A stretch of DNA of 47,701 nt from Actinomycetota bacterium (GTDB taxonomy: Bacteria; Actinomycetota; Actinomycetes; S36-B12): assembly GCA_016870425.1 (NCBI GenBank), contig VGBQ01000001.1, positions 1 to 47,701 of the forward strand, written 5' to 3'. The position numbers and the translations under genes were made by a program. Shown in pieces: positions 34,037-41,804 of the stretch. The notes below the pieces were generated by a model that made no database searches, was not told the DNA's origin, and saw only the letters and a list, made by a program, of their open reading frames with translations. The first letter of the stretch is position 1. The number at the start of each line of letters is the position of its first letter.

Positions 34037-34222
34037 CTACTGGTTCTGCTGCTGATCGTTCTGATTCTGGTTCTGATTCTGGTTCTGGTTCTGGTTCTGC
34101 TGATCTTGGTTCTGATTCTGATTCTGATTCTGATCTTGGTTGCCCGAGCATGCGCTGAGCGGTGCGAGCACGAGTCCTGCCGCGAGGGCAGCGGCGGCGG
34201 CGCGCCGCAAACGAGGTGTCAT
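34037..34222 (-). CDS. tiny lipoprotein made of Asn-Gln repeats
   Basis: A 61-residue product. A basic N-terminus and hydrophobic core (AAAAALAAGLVLAPLSAC) end in a lipobox with C25. Everything after SGN is Asn, Gln and Asp: runs of NQ dipeptides interrupted by DQ. The DNA is a near-perfect six-base repeat (34042-34142), so it may change length without frame loss. Prion-like or adhesive coat and low-complexity spacer are guesses. ATG 34222 follows CAGGATG by a short gap. It lies beside a second low-complexity lipoprotein. Confidence 0.7.
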   Translation of the reverse strand: MTPRLRRAAAAALAAGLVLAPLSACSGNQDQNQNQNQNQDQQNQNQNQNQNQNQNDQQQNQ

Positions 34223-34264
34223 GCCCGCATCCTGCCACCGCTTCCGGGCGGGCGTGGGAGCCTT

Positions 34265-34281
34265 CGCCGACGAGCTCGGCG
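34265..34281 (-). terminator. 6-bp hairpin after the acidic lipoprotein gene
   Basis: CGCCGA (34265-34270) pairs with TCGGCG (34276-34281) around CGAGC. On the minus strand it begins 10 bases after the stop of the gene ending at 34292. Confidence 0.4.
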
Positions 34282-34291
34282 GCAGGGGGGA

Positions 34292-34540
34292 CTACTCCTC
34301 GATATCGCTTTCGGGCTCGGTTTCCTCCGTATCGCCAGAGTCGGTCTCGCCTTCCTCGCTGCTGGAGTCTTCCTCGACCTGCTCGGTCTCATCACCGGAT
34401 GAGGACGAGCATGCCGTCACTGCGGGCACAACGAGGCCGAGTCCGAGGATCCCCGGTCGCCTATGGGGGCGACGTACTGACGAGGTCTCCGCGCGGAGGT
34501 ACTCCCCTTGACCGCTCCACGTCAGGCAAGGTCCGCGCAT
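34292..34540 (-). CDS. small acidic lipoprotein, start uncertain
   Basis: The signal segment RRPGILGLGLVVPAVTAC has a lipobox ending TAC, followed by SSSSGDETEQVEEDSSSEEG and more Glu/Asp/Ser/Thr to the stop at 34292. The only in-frame ATG (34540) adds about 27 residues with Cys and Trp in front of the signal segment, which is unusual. No closer ATG, GTG or TTG exists in frame, so the true start may be a rare codon or the gene may be damaged. The strongly negative tail contrasts with the neutral Asn-Gln tail next door. Confidence 0.55.
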   Translation of the reverse strand: MRGPCLTWSGQGEYLRAETSSVRRPHRRPGILGLGLVVPAVTACSSSSGDETEQVEEDSSSEEGETDSGDTEETEPESDIEE

Positions 34541-34553
34541 CGCGCAAATCCGG

Positions 34554-35531
34554 CTAGGCCAGCGCCTCGATCACCAGGTCCGGGAAGTCGGTGATGATCC
34601 CCTCCACCGCACACTCATCCGCGAGCAATCGCACCAGCGCCTGCAGGCTGGGAGCGCAATGCGGCAGGTCATCGGCGCGCACGGTCCAGGGGGTCACGTA
34701 GAGCCCCGCGTCGTGCGCCCACCCGGCAAGCTCACCCGCGGCCATCGGCTCGCCATGGCGCAGCAGCATCCGCACGTCCGGTCCGATGCCATCCGCCCAC
34801 TCGCGAATGCGCTCCATCCCGCCCGGTTGGAGCATCCAGTCGTAGTCGTAGTTCTCCCACGTGCCATCGGGCATGCGCTCGTAGGTCTCGTGACCCTCGG
34901 TGCGACAGATCAATTGCGTGAGGGGTACGTCGACCCCCGCGGCCGGGCCCACCTCGGCGCGGATGCGCTGCAGCGCATGTGCGTCGAAGCTCATGACACG
35001 GCAACGCGACTCTGGCGTGCGGTATCCGTAGCGCGCCAGCACGTCGTACACCGCCGCGGAGAGGTCCTTGCCCTCCTGCTCGTGGAACCACGGGGACTTC
35101 AGCTCGGTGAACATCCCCACGTCGCGCCCCGAACTATGCCGGAGCCCCTGGAGAAACTCGATCTCGTCCTCCAGCGTGTGGAAGGCGAAGTGCGACTGCC
35201 ACACGGGGAAGCGGTCCGGAAACACCGCGACAGCGCGGCCGTCGACCACCGTGAATCGCTCGGTGACGGACAGGCTGAGGATCTCGTCAAGGTCGAAGTC
35301 GATGACATAGAAGTGGCCATCGGCTCGCTCGCGCCCCGGGAATCTCTCAGCGACGTCGCTGACGTTGTCAAGCCACAGGTCATGGTTGATGAGCAGCCGA
35401 TCATCGCGGGTCATGACGACGTCGTGCTCGACGTAGTCGGCGCCCATACCGGCCGCCAGAGCCTTGGCCGGCAGCGTGCTCTCAGGGAGGTAGCCACTGG
35501 CACCCCGGTGCGCGATCACGAGCGGCCTCAT
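34554..35531 (-). CDS. glycerophosphodiester phosphodiesterase
   Basis: A 325-residue GDPD-family enzyme without a signal peptide. Catalytic features are VIAHRGASGYLPESTLPA (H8, R9), ADYVEHDVVMTRDDRL (the EXD metal ligands), LINHD, FTELKSPWFHEQEG (E and K), and a C-terminal TPWTVRAD. Its length and the insert between about 70 and 120 match the GlpQ type. It hydrolyses glycerophosphodiesters to glycerol 3-phosphate and an alcohol. ATG 35531 follows TAGCCT by seven bases, so it is probably leaderless. The stop is followed by no clear hairpin. Confidence 0.9.
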   Translation of the reverse strand: MRPLVIAHRGASGYLPESTLPAKALAAGMGADYVEHDVVMTRDDRLLINHDLWLDNVSDVAERFPGRERADGHFYVIDFDLDEILSLSVTERFTVVDGRAVAVFPDRFPVWQSHFAFHTLEDEIEFLQGLRHSSGRDVGMFTELKSPWFHEQEGKDLSAAVYDVLARYGYRTPESRCRVMSFDAHALQRIRAEVGPAAGVDVPLTQLICRTEGHETYERMPDGTWENYDYDWMLQPGGMERIREWADGIGPDVRMLLRHGEPMAAGELAGWAHDAGLYVTPWTVRADDLPHCAPSLQALVRLLADECAVEGIITDFPDLVIEALA

Positions 35532-35541
35532 GCGCCGCAGG

Positions 35542-35565
35542 CTAGCGGGACAACCAGCCCGCTAG
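35542..35565. terminator. 8-bp hairpin overlapping a stop codon and a -10
   Basis: CTAGCGGG (35542-35549) pairs with CCCGCTAG (35558-35565) around an 8-base loop. The right arm includes the stop of the 2TM gene (35562-35564). The left arm shares three bases with the -10 of the phosphodiesterase gene (TAGCCT on minus, 35539-35544), so one element may end one gene and affect the start of the next. Confidence 0.5.
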
Positions 35566-35819
35566 GAGCCCTTCTGCATCTCCCGCTGGATCTGATCCTC
35601 GGTGAGCGGCTTGTTCATCATCTGGTTGACGCCGTAGAAGATCGCGCCGATGAGGAAGCCGCCCATCACCCAGACCGGCCAGAAGTAGCCGCGTCCGGAG
35701 AGGAACCAGATGAGCACCATGAACAGGGAGACGACGATCGCCCCGATGATGTAGTTGACGAAGCCGCGGCGCTGATGGAGCCGATGAATCGCCTGCTGGC
35801 GTGCACTGTCATCACTCAT
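35562..35819 (-). CDS. 2TM-domain membrane protein
   Basis: An 85-residue protein: a basic N-terminal helix with ARQQAIHRLHQRRGF, then two membrane segments (about 21-43 and 48-66), the second including WPVWVMGGFLIGAIFYG, and a polar tail. The arrangement fits the small 2TM domain family, of unknown function. ATG 35819 lies six bases after TATCGT (35826-35831, minus), so it is probably leaderless. Confidence 0.8.
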   Translation of the reverse strand: MSDDSARQQAIHRLHQRRGFVNYIIGAIVVSLFMVLIWFLSGRGYFWPVWVMGGFLIGAIFYGVNQMMNKPLTEDQIQREMQKGS

Positions 35820-35825
35820 CCCTGC

Positions 35826-35831
35826 ACGATA
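35826..35831 (-). promoter_or_regulatory. leaderless -10 of the 2TM gene
   Basis: TATCGT on the minus strand, six bases before ATG 35819, no Shine-Dalgarno. Confidence 0.5.
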
Positions 35832-35908
35832 GACCCCCTGTCAAGGGAGAGCGCGGACGCCGAGGGCCCCGACTTGCTCGGCGGCGCGATCCCCGACTCA
35901 GTGGATGG

Positions 35909-36045
35909 ATGAGCACCCTGACCTGTCCCAAGTGCCACGATCTTCCTCGACCGCGTCGCCGCCGTCCTACGACCGCGACTACGACGACCACCGGGGCAAG
36001 CCCTACAAGAAGCGCAAGAGCTTCCTCGAGGAGCTCTTCGACTGA
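35909..36045 (+). pseudogene. zinc-ribbon (TFIIB-type) gene with internal deletions
   Basis: Three frames hold ordered pieces of one small protein. Frame 1 has MSTLTCPKCH from ATG 35909, the first CxxC. Frame 2 has IFLDR from 35940, the segment after the second CxxC in this family. Frame 3 has YDRDYDDHRGKP and KKRKSFLEELFD before TGA 36043, the usual basic and acidic tail. The second CxxC and the middle are gone. The zf-TFIIB proteins are usually about 70-110 residues. A deletion relic, directly before the next gene. Confidence 0.65.
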
Positions 36046-36055
36046 CTCAAGCGCC

Positions 36056-36061
36056 TACCAT
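36056..36061 (+). promoter_or_regulatory. leaderless -10 of the peptidase operon
   Basis: TACCAT on the plus strand stands six bases before ATG 36068 with no Shine-Dalgarno. Confidence 0.5.
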
Positions 36062-36067
36062 GGCGGC

Positions 36068-37597
36068 ATGCGCCGCACCGGGATCGTCCTCGCAACCCTG
36101 GTGGCATGCGTACCGCTCATCGGTACGGTTCCCGCTACGGCAACCCACGATGTCGCCGCCGATGCCGCCAGTCCTGCCACGACAACCCCCCAGACTCCGC
36201 GCGCGTCCCTGGACTGGCGCGCCTGCGGGTCGTCCCTGCCGAGTCAGGCGCGCTGCGCCACCCTCACCGTGCCGCGCGACTGGGGCGACCGCCGCGTCGA
36301 CGGCACCTACCGCATCTCGGTGGCGCGGATCCCCGCGGAGAAGCCGTCGGAGCGCATCGGAGTCCTGACCTTCAATCCGGGCGGCCCCGGATCGGCCGCG
36401 GTTTCCAACATCACCTGGGTCCAGGGCATGCTGCCCCAGCGCGTGCGCGACCGATTCGACATCGTCGCGTGGGACCCGCGTGGAGTCGGCGGCTCCGAGC
36501 CCAGCATCACCGGCTGCACCGTCAAGGACATCAGCCCACCGAAGACGGGTCCGGTCGACTGGGATGCGTGGGCCAGTAGGTACATGCGCGTCAACGGGCA
36601 GGCGGCCGCCGGGTGCTACGAGGCAAACCGTCGCCATGCGCCCTACGTCGGCACCTGGCAGCTGGTGCGCGACCTCGACGCGCTGCGCGCAGCGCTGGGT
36701 GAGGCCTCATTGACGTTCTGGGGCATGAGCTACGGCTCGACGGTCGGACGCTCCTACGCGCAGTACTTCCCCCAGCGGGTGAGGGCGCTCGTGCTCGACG
36801 GAGTCATCTCACCGCTGTCCACCATCGACCTGTGGGCCCGCGAGCACACGTGGGATGACCCCCTCGCGATCACGACGATGCTCGACGCCCTGGGCCCGGC
36901 GTACCAGGCGAAGTACACCCGGGTCATGGCCTCGCTGCAGACGCGCACACTGCGCTCGAGCAGCGGGGGTCGGATCACACGCTGGACCGTCGGCAAGGAC
37001 ATCATCAGCTGGGCGTCCTATCAGACGACGTGGAGCTCGGTCGCCAACCTGCTCGATCAGGTCGATGCCGGCCTGCGCGCGCGCGATGCCACGGTGCGCC
37101 AGCGGGCCATCGACACCGCGGCGGGAATGCTTGCCGACGCCCGCCCCGGCCAGCCCGAGCCCAAGGGGTGGTTCGACCCGCAGTGGACCTATGTCAACTG
37201 CTCGGACATGCCTGACCGGCCCACCCCCGCTCGCCTGGCTCAGCTCGCCCGCGAGGGCGCCGCGGCCGGTGGTGTGCACGTCGGCCAGGCGGTGCTGCGC
37301 GAAGGTGCGCAGTGCGCAGGACTGCCCGTCTTCGGCCGGGCGATCCCTCGCATCACGTCGCCCATCAGTCTGCCGACGCCTCCGCTCATCGCCAACGCGC
37401 GCGCGGACAACCGCACGCCGTGGACGGCGGCGATCGAGATGAGCCGTGCGTTCGCCGGATCACGCACGGTGGAGTACGGCGGCACCCACCACATCGTCTA
37501 CGGCCGCACGACGACCTGCGTGGACCGCCCCATCACGAGATACCTCGTCAATCAGAGACTGCCCGGACGCGACGTCACCTGCCCGCTGAGGTACTGA
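36068..37597 (+). CDS. secreted alpha/beta hydrolase, tripeptidyl-peptidase-like
   Basis: A 509-residue exported hydrolase. The signal peptide is GIVLATLVACVPLIGTVPAT up to ATA. The fold is shown by FNPGGPGSAAVSNITW, DIVAWDPRGVGGSEP and the nucleophile elbow GMSYGS with S221. The C-terminal TAP-like domain ends with GGTHHIVYGRTTTCVD, which holds the likely catalytic histidine. Relatives remove tripeptides or prolyl groups from peptides outside the cell (SlpD/SlpE, Tap). First gene of a three-gene run; the next gene starts one base after its stop. Start choice rests on the leaderless -10 and the signal peptide. Confidence 0.85.
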   Translation: MRRTGIVLATLVACVPLIGTVPATATHDVAADAASPATTTPQTPRASLDWRACGSSLPSQARCATLTVPRDWGDRRVDGTYRISVARIPAEKPSERIGVLTFNPGGPGSAAVSNITWVQGMLPQRVRDRFDIVAWDPRGVGGSEPSITGCTVKDISPPKTGPVDWDAWASRYMRVNGQAAAGCYEANRRHAPYVGTWQLVRDLDALRAALGEASLTFWGMSYGSTVGRSYAQYFPQRVRALVLDGVISPLSTIDLWAREHTWDDPLAITTMLDALGPAYQAKYTRVMASLQTRTLRSSSGGRITRWTVGKDIISWASYQTTWSSVANLLDQVDAGLRARDATVRQRAIDTAAGMLADARPGQPEPKGWFDPQWTYVNCSDMPDRPTPARLAQLAREGAAAGGVHVGQAVLREGAQCAGLPVFGRAIPRITSPISLPTPPLIANARADNRTPWTAAIEMSRAFAGSRTVEYGGTHHIVYGRTTTCVDRPITRYLVNQRLPGRDVTCPLRY

Positions 37598-37598
37598 C

Positions 37599-39170
37599 AT
37601 GGATGACGCTCCCCGCACTCTGCCCGAGGCGGTACGCCGCGCCGCGCGGCTGTGGCCCGATCGCGTGGCCTGGATATTCGACCTGCGCGAGGGGCCGTCG
37701 AGCGCGGCACCGTCGTCGCTCACCTTCTCGGACATCGCCCGCGGAGTCGACCGCGTGGCCCGTCACCTGCGCGCGAGGGGCGTGCGCGCTGGGCAGCGGG
37801 TCGGCGTACTCCTGCACAACGGGCCCGAGTGGGCCCTGGTGTGGCTCGCGCTCGCGCAACTCGGTGCGACCGCAGTGCCGCTCGGCACGCGCCTGCGCCG
37901 CGACGACGCGGGATGGATCGTCACGAAGTCGCGAGCGGTGGCCATCGTCACGACCCCTGCCCTCGCCGAGGGCATCGGTCCGCTGGGCATCCCCGTGATC
38001 GACGTCGCGGAGTTCCACGATGATCGGGACGATGATGCCGACGACGGCGACGACGTCGCACCTCTGCCCGGCGTTCACGATCCCGACGACATCGTCAACG
38101 TGCAGTTCACATCAGGCACGACGGGCCACCCCAAGGGCTGTCTGCTGTCGCACCGCTACTGGCTGCACCTGGCGAGGAGTCTCGTCGATGGCTTCCCGCG
38201 ACTCACGCCGAGTGATCGCATGCTCACCGCCCAGGCGATGTCCTACATGGACCCCCAGTGGAATCTCGTCGCCTCCCTCGTGAGCGGGGCTTCCCTCGTG
38301 ATCCTCGACGGCTTCCACCCGTCGACCTTCTGGGAGAGGGTGCGCGAGCACGAGGTCACCTACTTCTACTGCCTGGCGTCCATGCCGGTGCTCATGCTCA
38401 CTACGCCGGCTGACGCACGCGACCGAGAGCATCGCGTGCGGGTGATCCAGTGCTCGGCCATCCCGCCCGCGCGGCACGCGGAGCTCGAGCAGCGCTGGGG
38501 TGTCCCGTGGTTCGAAGTCTTCGGCATGACCGAGACAGGCGGCGACATTCACGTGACCGACATCGAGCACGATGCGCTCGTGGGCTCGGGAGCCATCGGC
38601 GTGGTCAAGCCCGGACGCGAGGCGAGGGTCGTCGCCGACGGCATCGATGTGCTCCCGGGCGACATCGGCGAGCTCCTCCTGCGCGGCCCGGGGATGATGT
38701 CGGGCTATGACGACGAGCCGGAGGCCACAGCGCGGGTGTTCCGCGGCGGCTGGCTGCACACCGGTGACCTCGCGCGCCGCGACTCCGCGGGGGTCATCCG
38801 CCTGGTGGGTCGGCTTAAGGAGGTCGTACGCCGCGGGGGCGAGAACGTCGCCGCGCGCGAAGTCGAAGACACGCTGCTCTCGCACCCCGGAGTGCGCATG
38901 GCGGCCGTCGTCGGCGTGCCCGATGAGATCCGGGGCGAGGAGGTCAAGGCCTACCTCGTGCTCACCGACGACCGGGATGCCCAGCAGGCGGCCGACGAGC
39001 TCGGCCCCTTCTGCTCCGAGCGCATCGCCCGCTTCAAGGTGCCGCGCTACTGGGAGGTGCGCGACGACCTGCCTCGTACGCCGTCCGAGCGCGTGGCCAA
39101 GCCCGAGCTCCGCCCGGGGCGCACGTGGGATGCCGAGACGACCACCTGGGGGGAGGTGCCCGCACCTTGA
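37599..39170 (+). CDS. acyl-CoA synthetase (AMP-forming)
   Basis: A 523-residue ANL-superfamily ligase. VNVQFTSGTTGHPKGC near residue 171 is the P-loop, EVFGMTETGGD is the A5 motif, GGWLHTGDLARRDSAG has the ribose-binding Asp, and RRGGENVAAREVEDTLLSHP is the hinge and A8 region. The C-terminal lysine is probably in PSERVAKPELR. It activates a carboxylate as acyl-AMP and forms a CoA thioester; chain length is not predictable. Related to long-chain acyl-CoA and crotonobetaine-CoA ligases. Confidence 0.9.
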   Translation: MDDAPRTLPEAVRRAARLWPDRVAWIFDLREGPSSAAPSSLTFSDIARGVDRVARHLRARGVRAGQRVGVLLHNGPEWALVWLALAQLGATAVPLGTRLRRDDAGWIVTKSRAVAIVTTPALAEGIGPLGIPVIDVAEFHDDRDDDADDGDDVAPLPGVHDPDDIVNVQFTSGTTGHPKGCLLSHRYWLHLARSLVDGFPRLTPSDRMLTAQAMSYMDPQWNLVASLVSGASLVILDGFHPSTFWERVREHEVTYFYCLASMPVLMLTTPADARDREHRVRVIQCSAIPPARHAELEQRWGVPWFEVFGMTETGGDIHVTDIEHDALVGSGAIGVVKPGREARVVADGIDVLPGDIGELLLRGPGMMSGYDDEPEATARVFRGGWLHTGDLARRDSAGVIRLVGRLKEVVRRGGENVAAREVEDTLLSHPGVRMAAVVGVPDEIRGEEVKAYLVLTDDRDAQQAADELGPFCSERIARFKVPRYWEVRDDLPRTPSERVAKPELRPGRTWDAETTTWGEVPAP

Positions 39171-39736
39171 CGGCCACCACGCTGCGCGACTACGTGCCCG
39201 CCGACGATACGGCTGCGCGCGCGATCTATGAGGCGTCCTTCCCACCCAGTCTGCGCGCACCATGGGCTGACCTCGTCGACCACCGTGATGACGAGCGGCT
39301 GCTCATCCTCGACGACTCGGCGTTCGGACCCGCGGGCATGGCCCTGGTCCGACGGCTCGGCCAGACCGACATGGCCTTCGTCCGCTACCTCGCTGTCGAT
39401 CCCGCGAGGCGCGATAGGGGTCTGGGCACCGACCTCGTCACGCACCTGCGCCACGCGCTGCGATCCGATGGGGTCGGCGCGCTCCTCCTCGACGTGGAGG
39501 AGCCGATCGGCGAACACGCGGAGCAGGACCGTCGTCGCATCGCCTTCTATCAGCGATGCGGCATCGACGTGCTCGACGTACCCGACTATGCCCCGCCCGA
39601 GCACGGTGAGACCGGTGAGATCGTGCCCCTGCTGCTCATGGGCGAGGTCCTCGATGGGGGCCAGCCACTGACCGGCACCCGACTGCGCGACGCGGTCCGC
39701 GCCGTCATGACGCACCGATACGGCGTGCAGGCCTGA
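39167..39736 (+). CDS. GNAT-family acetyltransferase
   Basis: A 189-residue protein starting at TTG 39167 in a TTGA overlap with the ligase stop, 11 bases after GGGAGGT. The acetyl-CoA site is seen in FVRYLAVDPARRDRGLGTDLVTHL, where RRDRGLG is the R/Q-x-x-G-x-G/A motif. IAFYQRCGIDVLDVPDY is the usual C-terminal strand. Substrate unknown; its coupling to the ligase suggests an acyl-CoA-linked modification. Ends 18 bases from an opposing lipoprotein gene. Confidence 0.85.
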   Translation: MTATTLRDYVPADDTAARAIYEASFPPSLRAPWADLVDHRDDERLLILDDSAFGPAGMALVRRLGQTDMAFVRYLAVDPARRDRGLGTDLVTHLRHALRSDGVGALLLDVEEPIGEHAEQDRRRIAFYQRCGIDVLDVPDYAPPEHGETGEIVPLLLMGEVLDGGQPLTGTRLRDAVRAVMTHRYGVQA

Positions 39737-39754
39737 TTCGCGCTGAAGCAGGAG

Positions 39755-40210
39755 CTACGCGGCCTTGCAGACAACGCCGCGGGCACGGGGCTCATCGGTC
39801 ACCGTGATGACGCAGACGCTGTCCTCGCCTGTCATCGTCAGCATCACCTTCGGGCCCTTCGATGCGACACTGGTCGTCACGTCGGCAGTCGACGCGAGCT
39901 GTCGCATGAGCGGACTGAGGGCGATCGTGATCAATTGATCGCTCAGGGTGTCCGGCCAGTCGATCTTCAACTGCTCGAGGACCGCATCGGCAAGGCGATC
40001 GGTTTCCATGTCCGCAGCGCTCGGCTTCTTGGGAGCGGCAGGGGTCTGCGGCGCGGGTGATGCGGGCGCGGGTGATTCGGGTGCGGTTGCCGCGGGGGTG
40101 GTCGGCGCAGACGAGCTCGCCGAATCGCCGGCGGAGGCCGTGGGGCCGGCCGAGCAGGCCGCGAGCAGCAGGGCTGTGCCCGCGAGGGTCAGGACGGTGA
40201 GCGTGCGCAT
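39755..40210 (-). CDS. lipoprotein of unknown function
   Basis: A 151-residue exported lipoprotein. MRTLTVLTLAGTALLLAAC ends in a strong lipobox (C19). A Pro/Ala/Ser/Thr linker (about 20-65) leads to a small folded domain with two cysteines (DSVCVITV and GVVCKAA), which may form a disulfide. No family recognised. TAGCGT (40217-40222, minus) stands six bases before ATG 40210, predicting a leaderless mRNA. Confidence 0.75.
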   Translation of the reverse strand: MRTLTVLTLAGTALLLAACSAGPTASAGDSASSSAPTTPAATAPESPAPASPAPQTPAAPKKPSAADMETDRLADAVLEQLKIDWPDTLSDQLITIALSPLMRQLASTADVTTSVASKGPKVMLTMTGEDSVCVITVTDEPRARGVVCKAA

Positions 40211-40216
40211 CCGTCG

Positions 40217-40222
40217 ACGCTA
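40217..40222 (-). promoter_or_regulatory. leaderless -10 of a lipoprotein gene
   Basis: TAGCGT on the minus strand, six bases before ATG 40210. Confidence 0.5.
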
Positions 40223-40348
40223 GGGCCGGCCGGGGCGTTGATGCGCGCTGAGCGCCTCATCCTTTTGGCCAGGAAATGCGGCCGCCCGGCCGCCGAGGGA
40301 CGACGCGCCACTAGGCTGGCGGGGCAGTCGGCAGAGGAAGGGGACTCC

Positions 40349-40561
40349 ATGGGCTCGCACGAGGTCGCCAAGTCGCACCTGGTCTCGGGGATCATCGTCG
40401 GCTGGGTGCTGGTCGCCCTGGTCTGGCTGATCTTCGGATTCCTCTCCCAGAACTTCCTGCTCTATGTCCCGATGCTCGTCGCCTACGCCGTGTGGACGGT
40501 CGTGTCACTGCTGATCTTCGGTCGCGGACTCGATCGGGAGATGGCCGGCGAGGCGCACTAG
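40349..40561 (+). CDS. small two-helix membrane protein
   Basis: A 70-residue protein with two membrane segments (about 12-31, SGIIVGWVLVALVWLIFGF, and 36-58, LLYVPMLVAYAVWTVVSLLI). ATG 40349 follows GAGGAAGGGG by a few bases, unlike its leaderless neighbours. TAGGCT at 40313 is a possible -10. Function unknown. Ends 16 bases from the opposing flippase-like gene. Confidence 0.75.
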   Translation: MGSHEVAKSHLVSGIIVGWVLVALVWLIFGFLSQNFLLYVPMLVAYAVWTVVSLLIFGRGLDREMAGEAH

Positions 40562-40577
40562 GCGCCCCCGGTCGGCT

Positions 40578-41690
40578 TCAGGCGGCGGTTGCCGTCTTGC
40601 GCCGCCTGATGCGTTGGCTGATCGCGAAGTAGCCGACGGCAATCCAGCCGAGGACCATCTGCGGCAGGAAGCAGAAGGCACGCCAGATGACGTCCGCGGC
40701 GACCGCTTGCTCGAAGCTCGCCCCGAAGGCCACGAGCATGCCGATCAGCGCCGCGTCCACGGTGCCCGCGCCGCCGGGCGCGAGCGGCACGGTCGTGAGC
40801 AGGAGCGCCACGGAGAAGGCGGCGAAGACCTCGAGCACCGTCACCGAGCCGGCCCCGACTCCTCGCAGCGCGGCGAGCACCACGAACATCGGCGTCAACT
40901 GCGCCAGGATGTTGGTGAGCGTGATGGGCAGCCACCGGGTGCCGACCATCTCGGCCGCCGTGTCGTTGAAGCCGACGACGCTCTCCACCACATTGGGCGG
41001 GGTGCGCTTGATGAGACGGAAGACGCGGCCGATGGCTCCCTGCGCGAAGTCACCCACGCGCTGGGCATTGGTGCGACTGCGGAGCACGAAGGCGATACCC
41101 ACCATCGACACCAGGCACACCAGGCCGGCGAAGATGATGATGATGTCGATGGTCTCGCACGGGATGGCGCCGCACTCATTGCCGTTGAGCGTGCGCCGCT
41201 CGAAGATCCACAGCACGATGAGCGCCACGGCCGGCGCCCCGAAGGTCATGAGGTAGGTCCAGATCGCATCCGCCGCCACCGCTGCGGCCGCCAGACGCTG
41301 CTGGACTCCGTAGCGCGCCAGGATGGCGTACTGCGTGGCCACGGCGATCGGCCCCCCGCCGAAGGGGATGGTGGTCGAGATAGCGAAGCCGCCCTGACGA
41401 TCGACGAAGGCAGGCACGTATCCCAACTTGGGGATCGCCGCGGGGGCGGTGAGGGGATAGACCCCGATGGCCACGATGGCGGCTGCGACGCACGCGATCG
41501 TCCAACCCATCGGCATGGAGAACGCCGCCTGCACGCCCTTCTCGAATCCGCCGAAGTTGCTGGCCATGTAGTCGAAGATGAAGTAGGCGAGCGCGATGCC
41601 CAGGATGGTGAGGATCACCTTGGGGAGCCAGGACTTCCATCCCCCCTGGCGCGCCACCTCCACCACAGGGTCGGGAGCGGCCGCGGTCAC
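40578..41690 (-). CDS. flippase-like membrane protein (LPG synthase TM domain)
   Basis: A 370-residue protein of the lysylphosphatidylglycerol-synthase transmembrane-domain family (UPF0104 type). About eight membrane segments run from about 24 to 365. The family core is visible in ISTTIPFGGGPIAVATQYA and LTTVPLAPGGAGTVDAALIG. It lacks the cytoplasmic aminoacyltransferase domain of MprF, so a lipid-flipping or other envelope role is likely, not lysine transfer. GTG 41690 is the only start that keeps the first helix in place. A short cysteine pair in NECGAIPCET lies in an external loop. Confidence 0.8.
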   Translation of the reverse strand: MTAAAPDPVVEVARQGGWKSWLPKVILTILGIALAYFIFDYMASNFGGFEKGVQAAFSMPMGWTIACVAAAIVAIGVYPLTAPAAIPKLGYVPAFVDRQGGFAISTTIPFGGGPIAVATQYAILARYGVQQRLAAAAVAADAIWTYLMTFGAPAVALIVLWIFERRTLNGNECGAIPCETIDIIIIFAGLVCLVSMVGIAFVLRSRTNAQRVGDFAQGAIGRVFRLIKRTPPNVVESVVGFNDTAAEMVGTRWLPITLTNILAQLTPMFVVLAALRGVGAGSVTVLEVFAAFSVALLLTTVPLAPGGAGTVDAALIGMLVAFGASFEQAVAADVIWRAFCFLPQMVLGWIAVGYFAISQRIRRRKTATAA

Positions 41691-41745
41691 ACGTGGAGCC
41701 TATGCCCGCGTCGCCCACTCCCGCGCGGCCCTCTCCCGCGCGGCG

Positions 41746-41804
41746 AGGGTGGCGCCGGCCTAGGGTGGCGCTGGCCCAGGGTGGCACCGGCCTAGGGTGG
41801 CGCC
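41746..41804 (+). repeat. tandem 16-bp repeat forming a promoter
   Basis: Three 16-base units, AGGGTGGCGCCGGCCT with two variant copies, run 41746-41793, and a fourth partial copy enters the next gene's start (41794-41804). TAGGGT appears twice, at 41761-41766 and 41793-41798. The second is six bases before ATG 41805 and is the likely leaderless -10. Copy number changes would move or duplicate the promoter. Confidence 0.65.

Noticed and set aside
34042..34142. Six-base repeats read as a CRISPR array or a satellite
   Set aside because: The units are contiguous with no spacers, encode an in-frame Asn-Gln tail of a lipoprotein, and there are no cas genes.
40578..41690. Lysyl-phosphatidylglycerol synthase (MprF)
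   Set aside because: Only the membrane domain is present; the cytoplasmic transferase domain needed for lysine transfer is missing.
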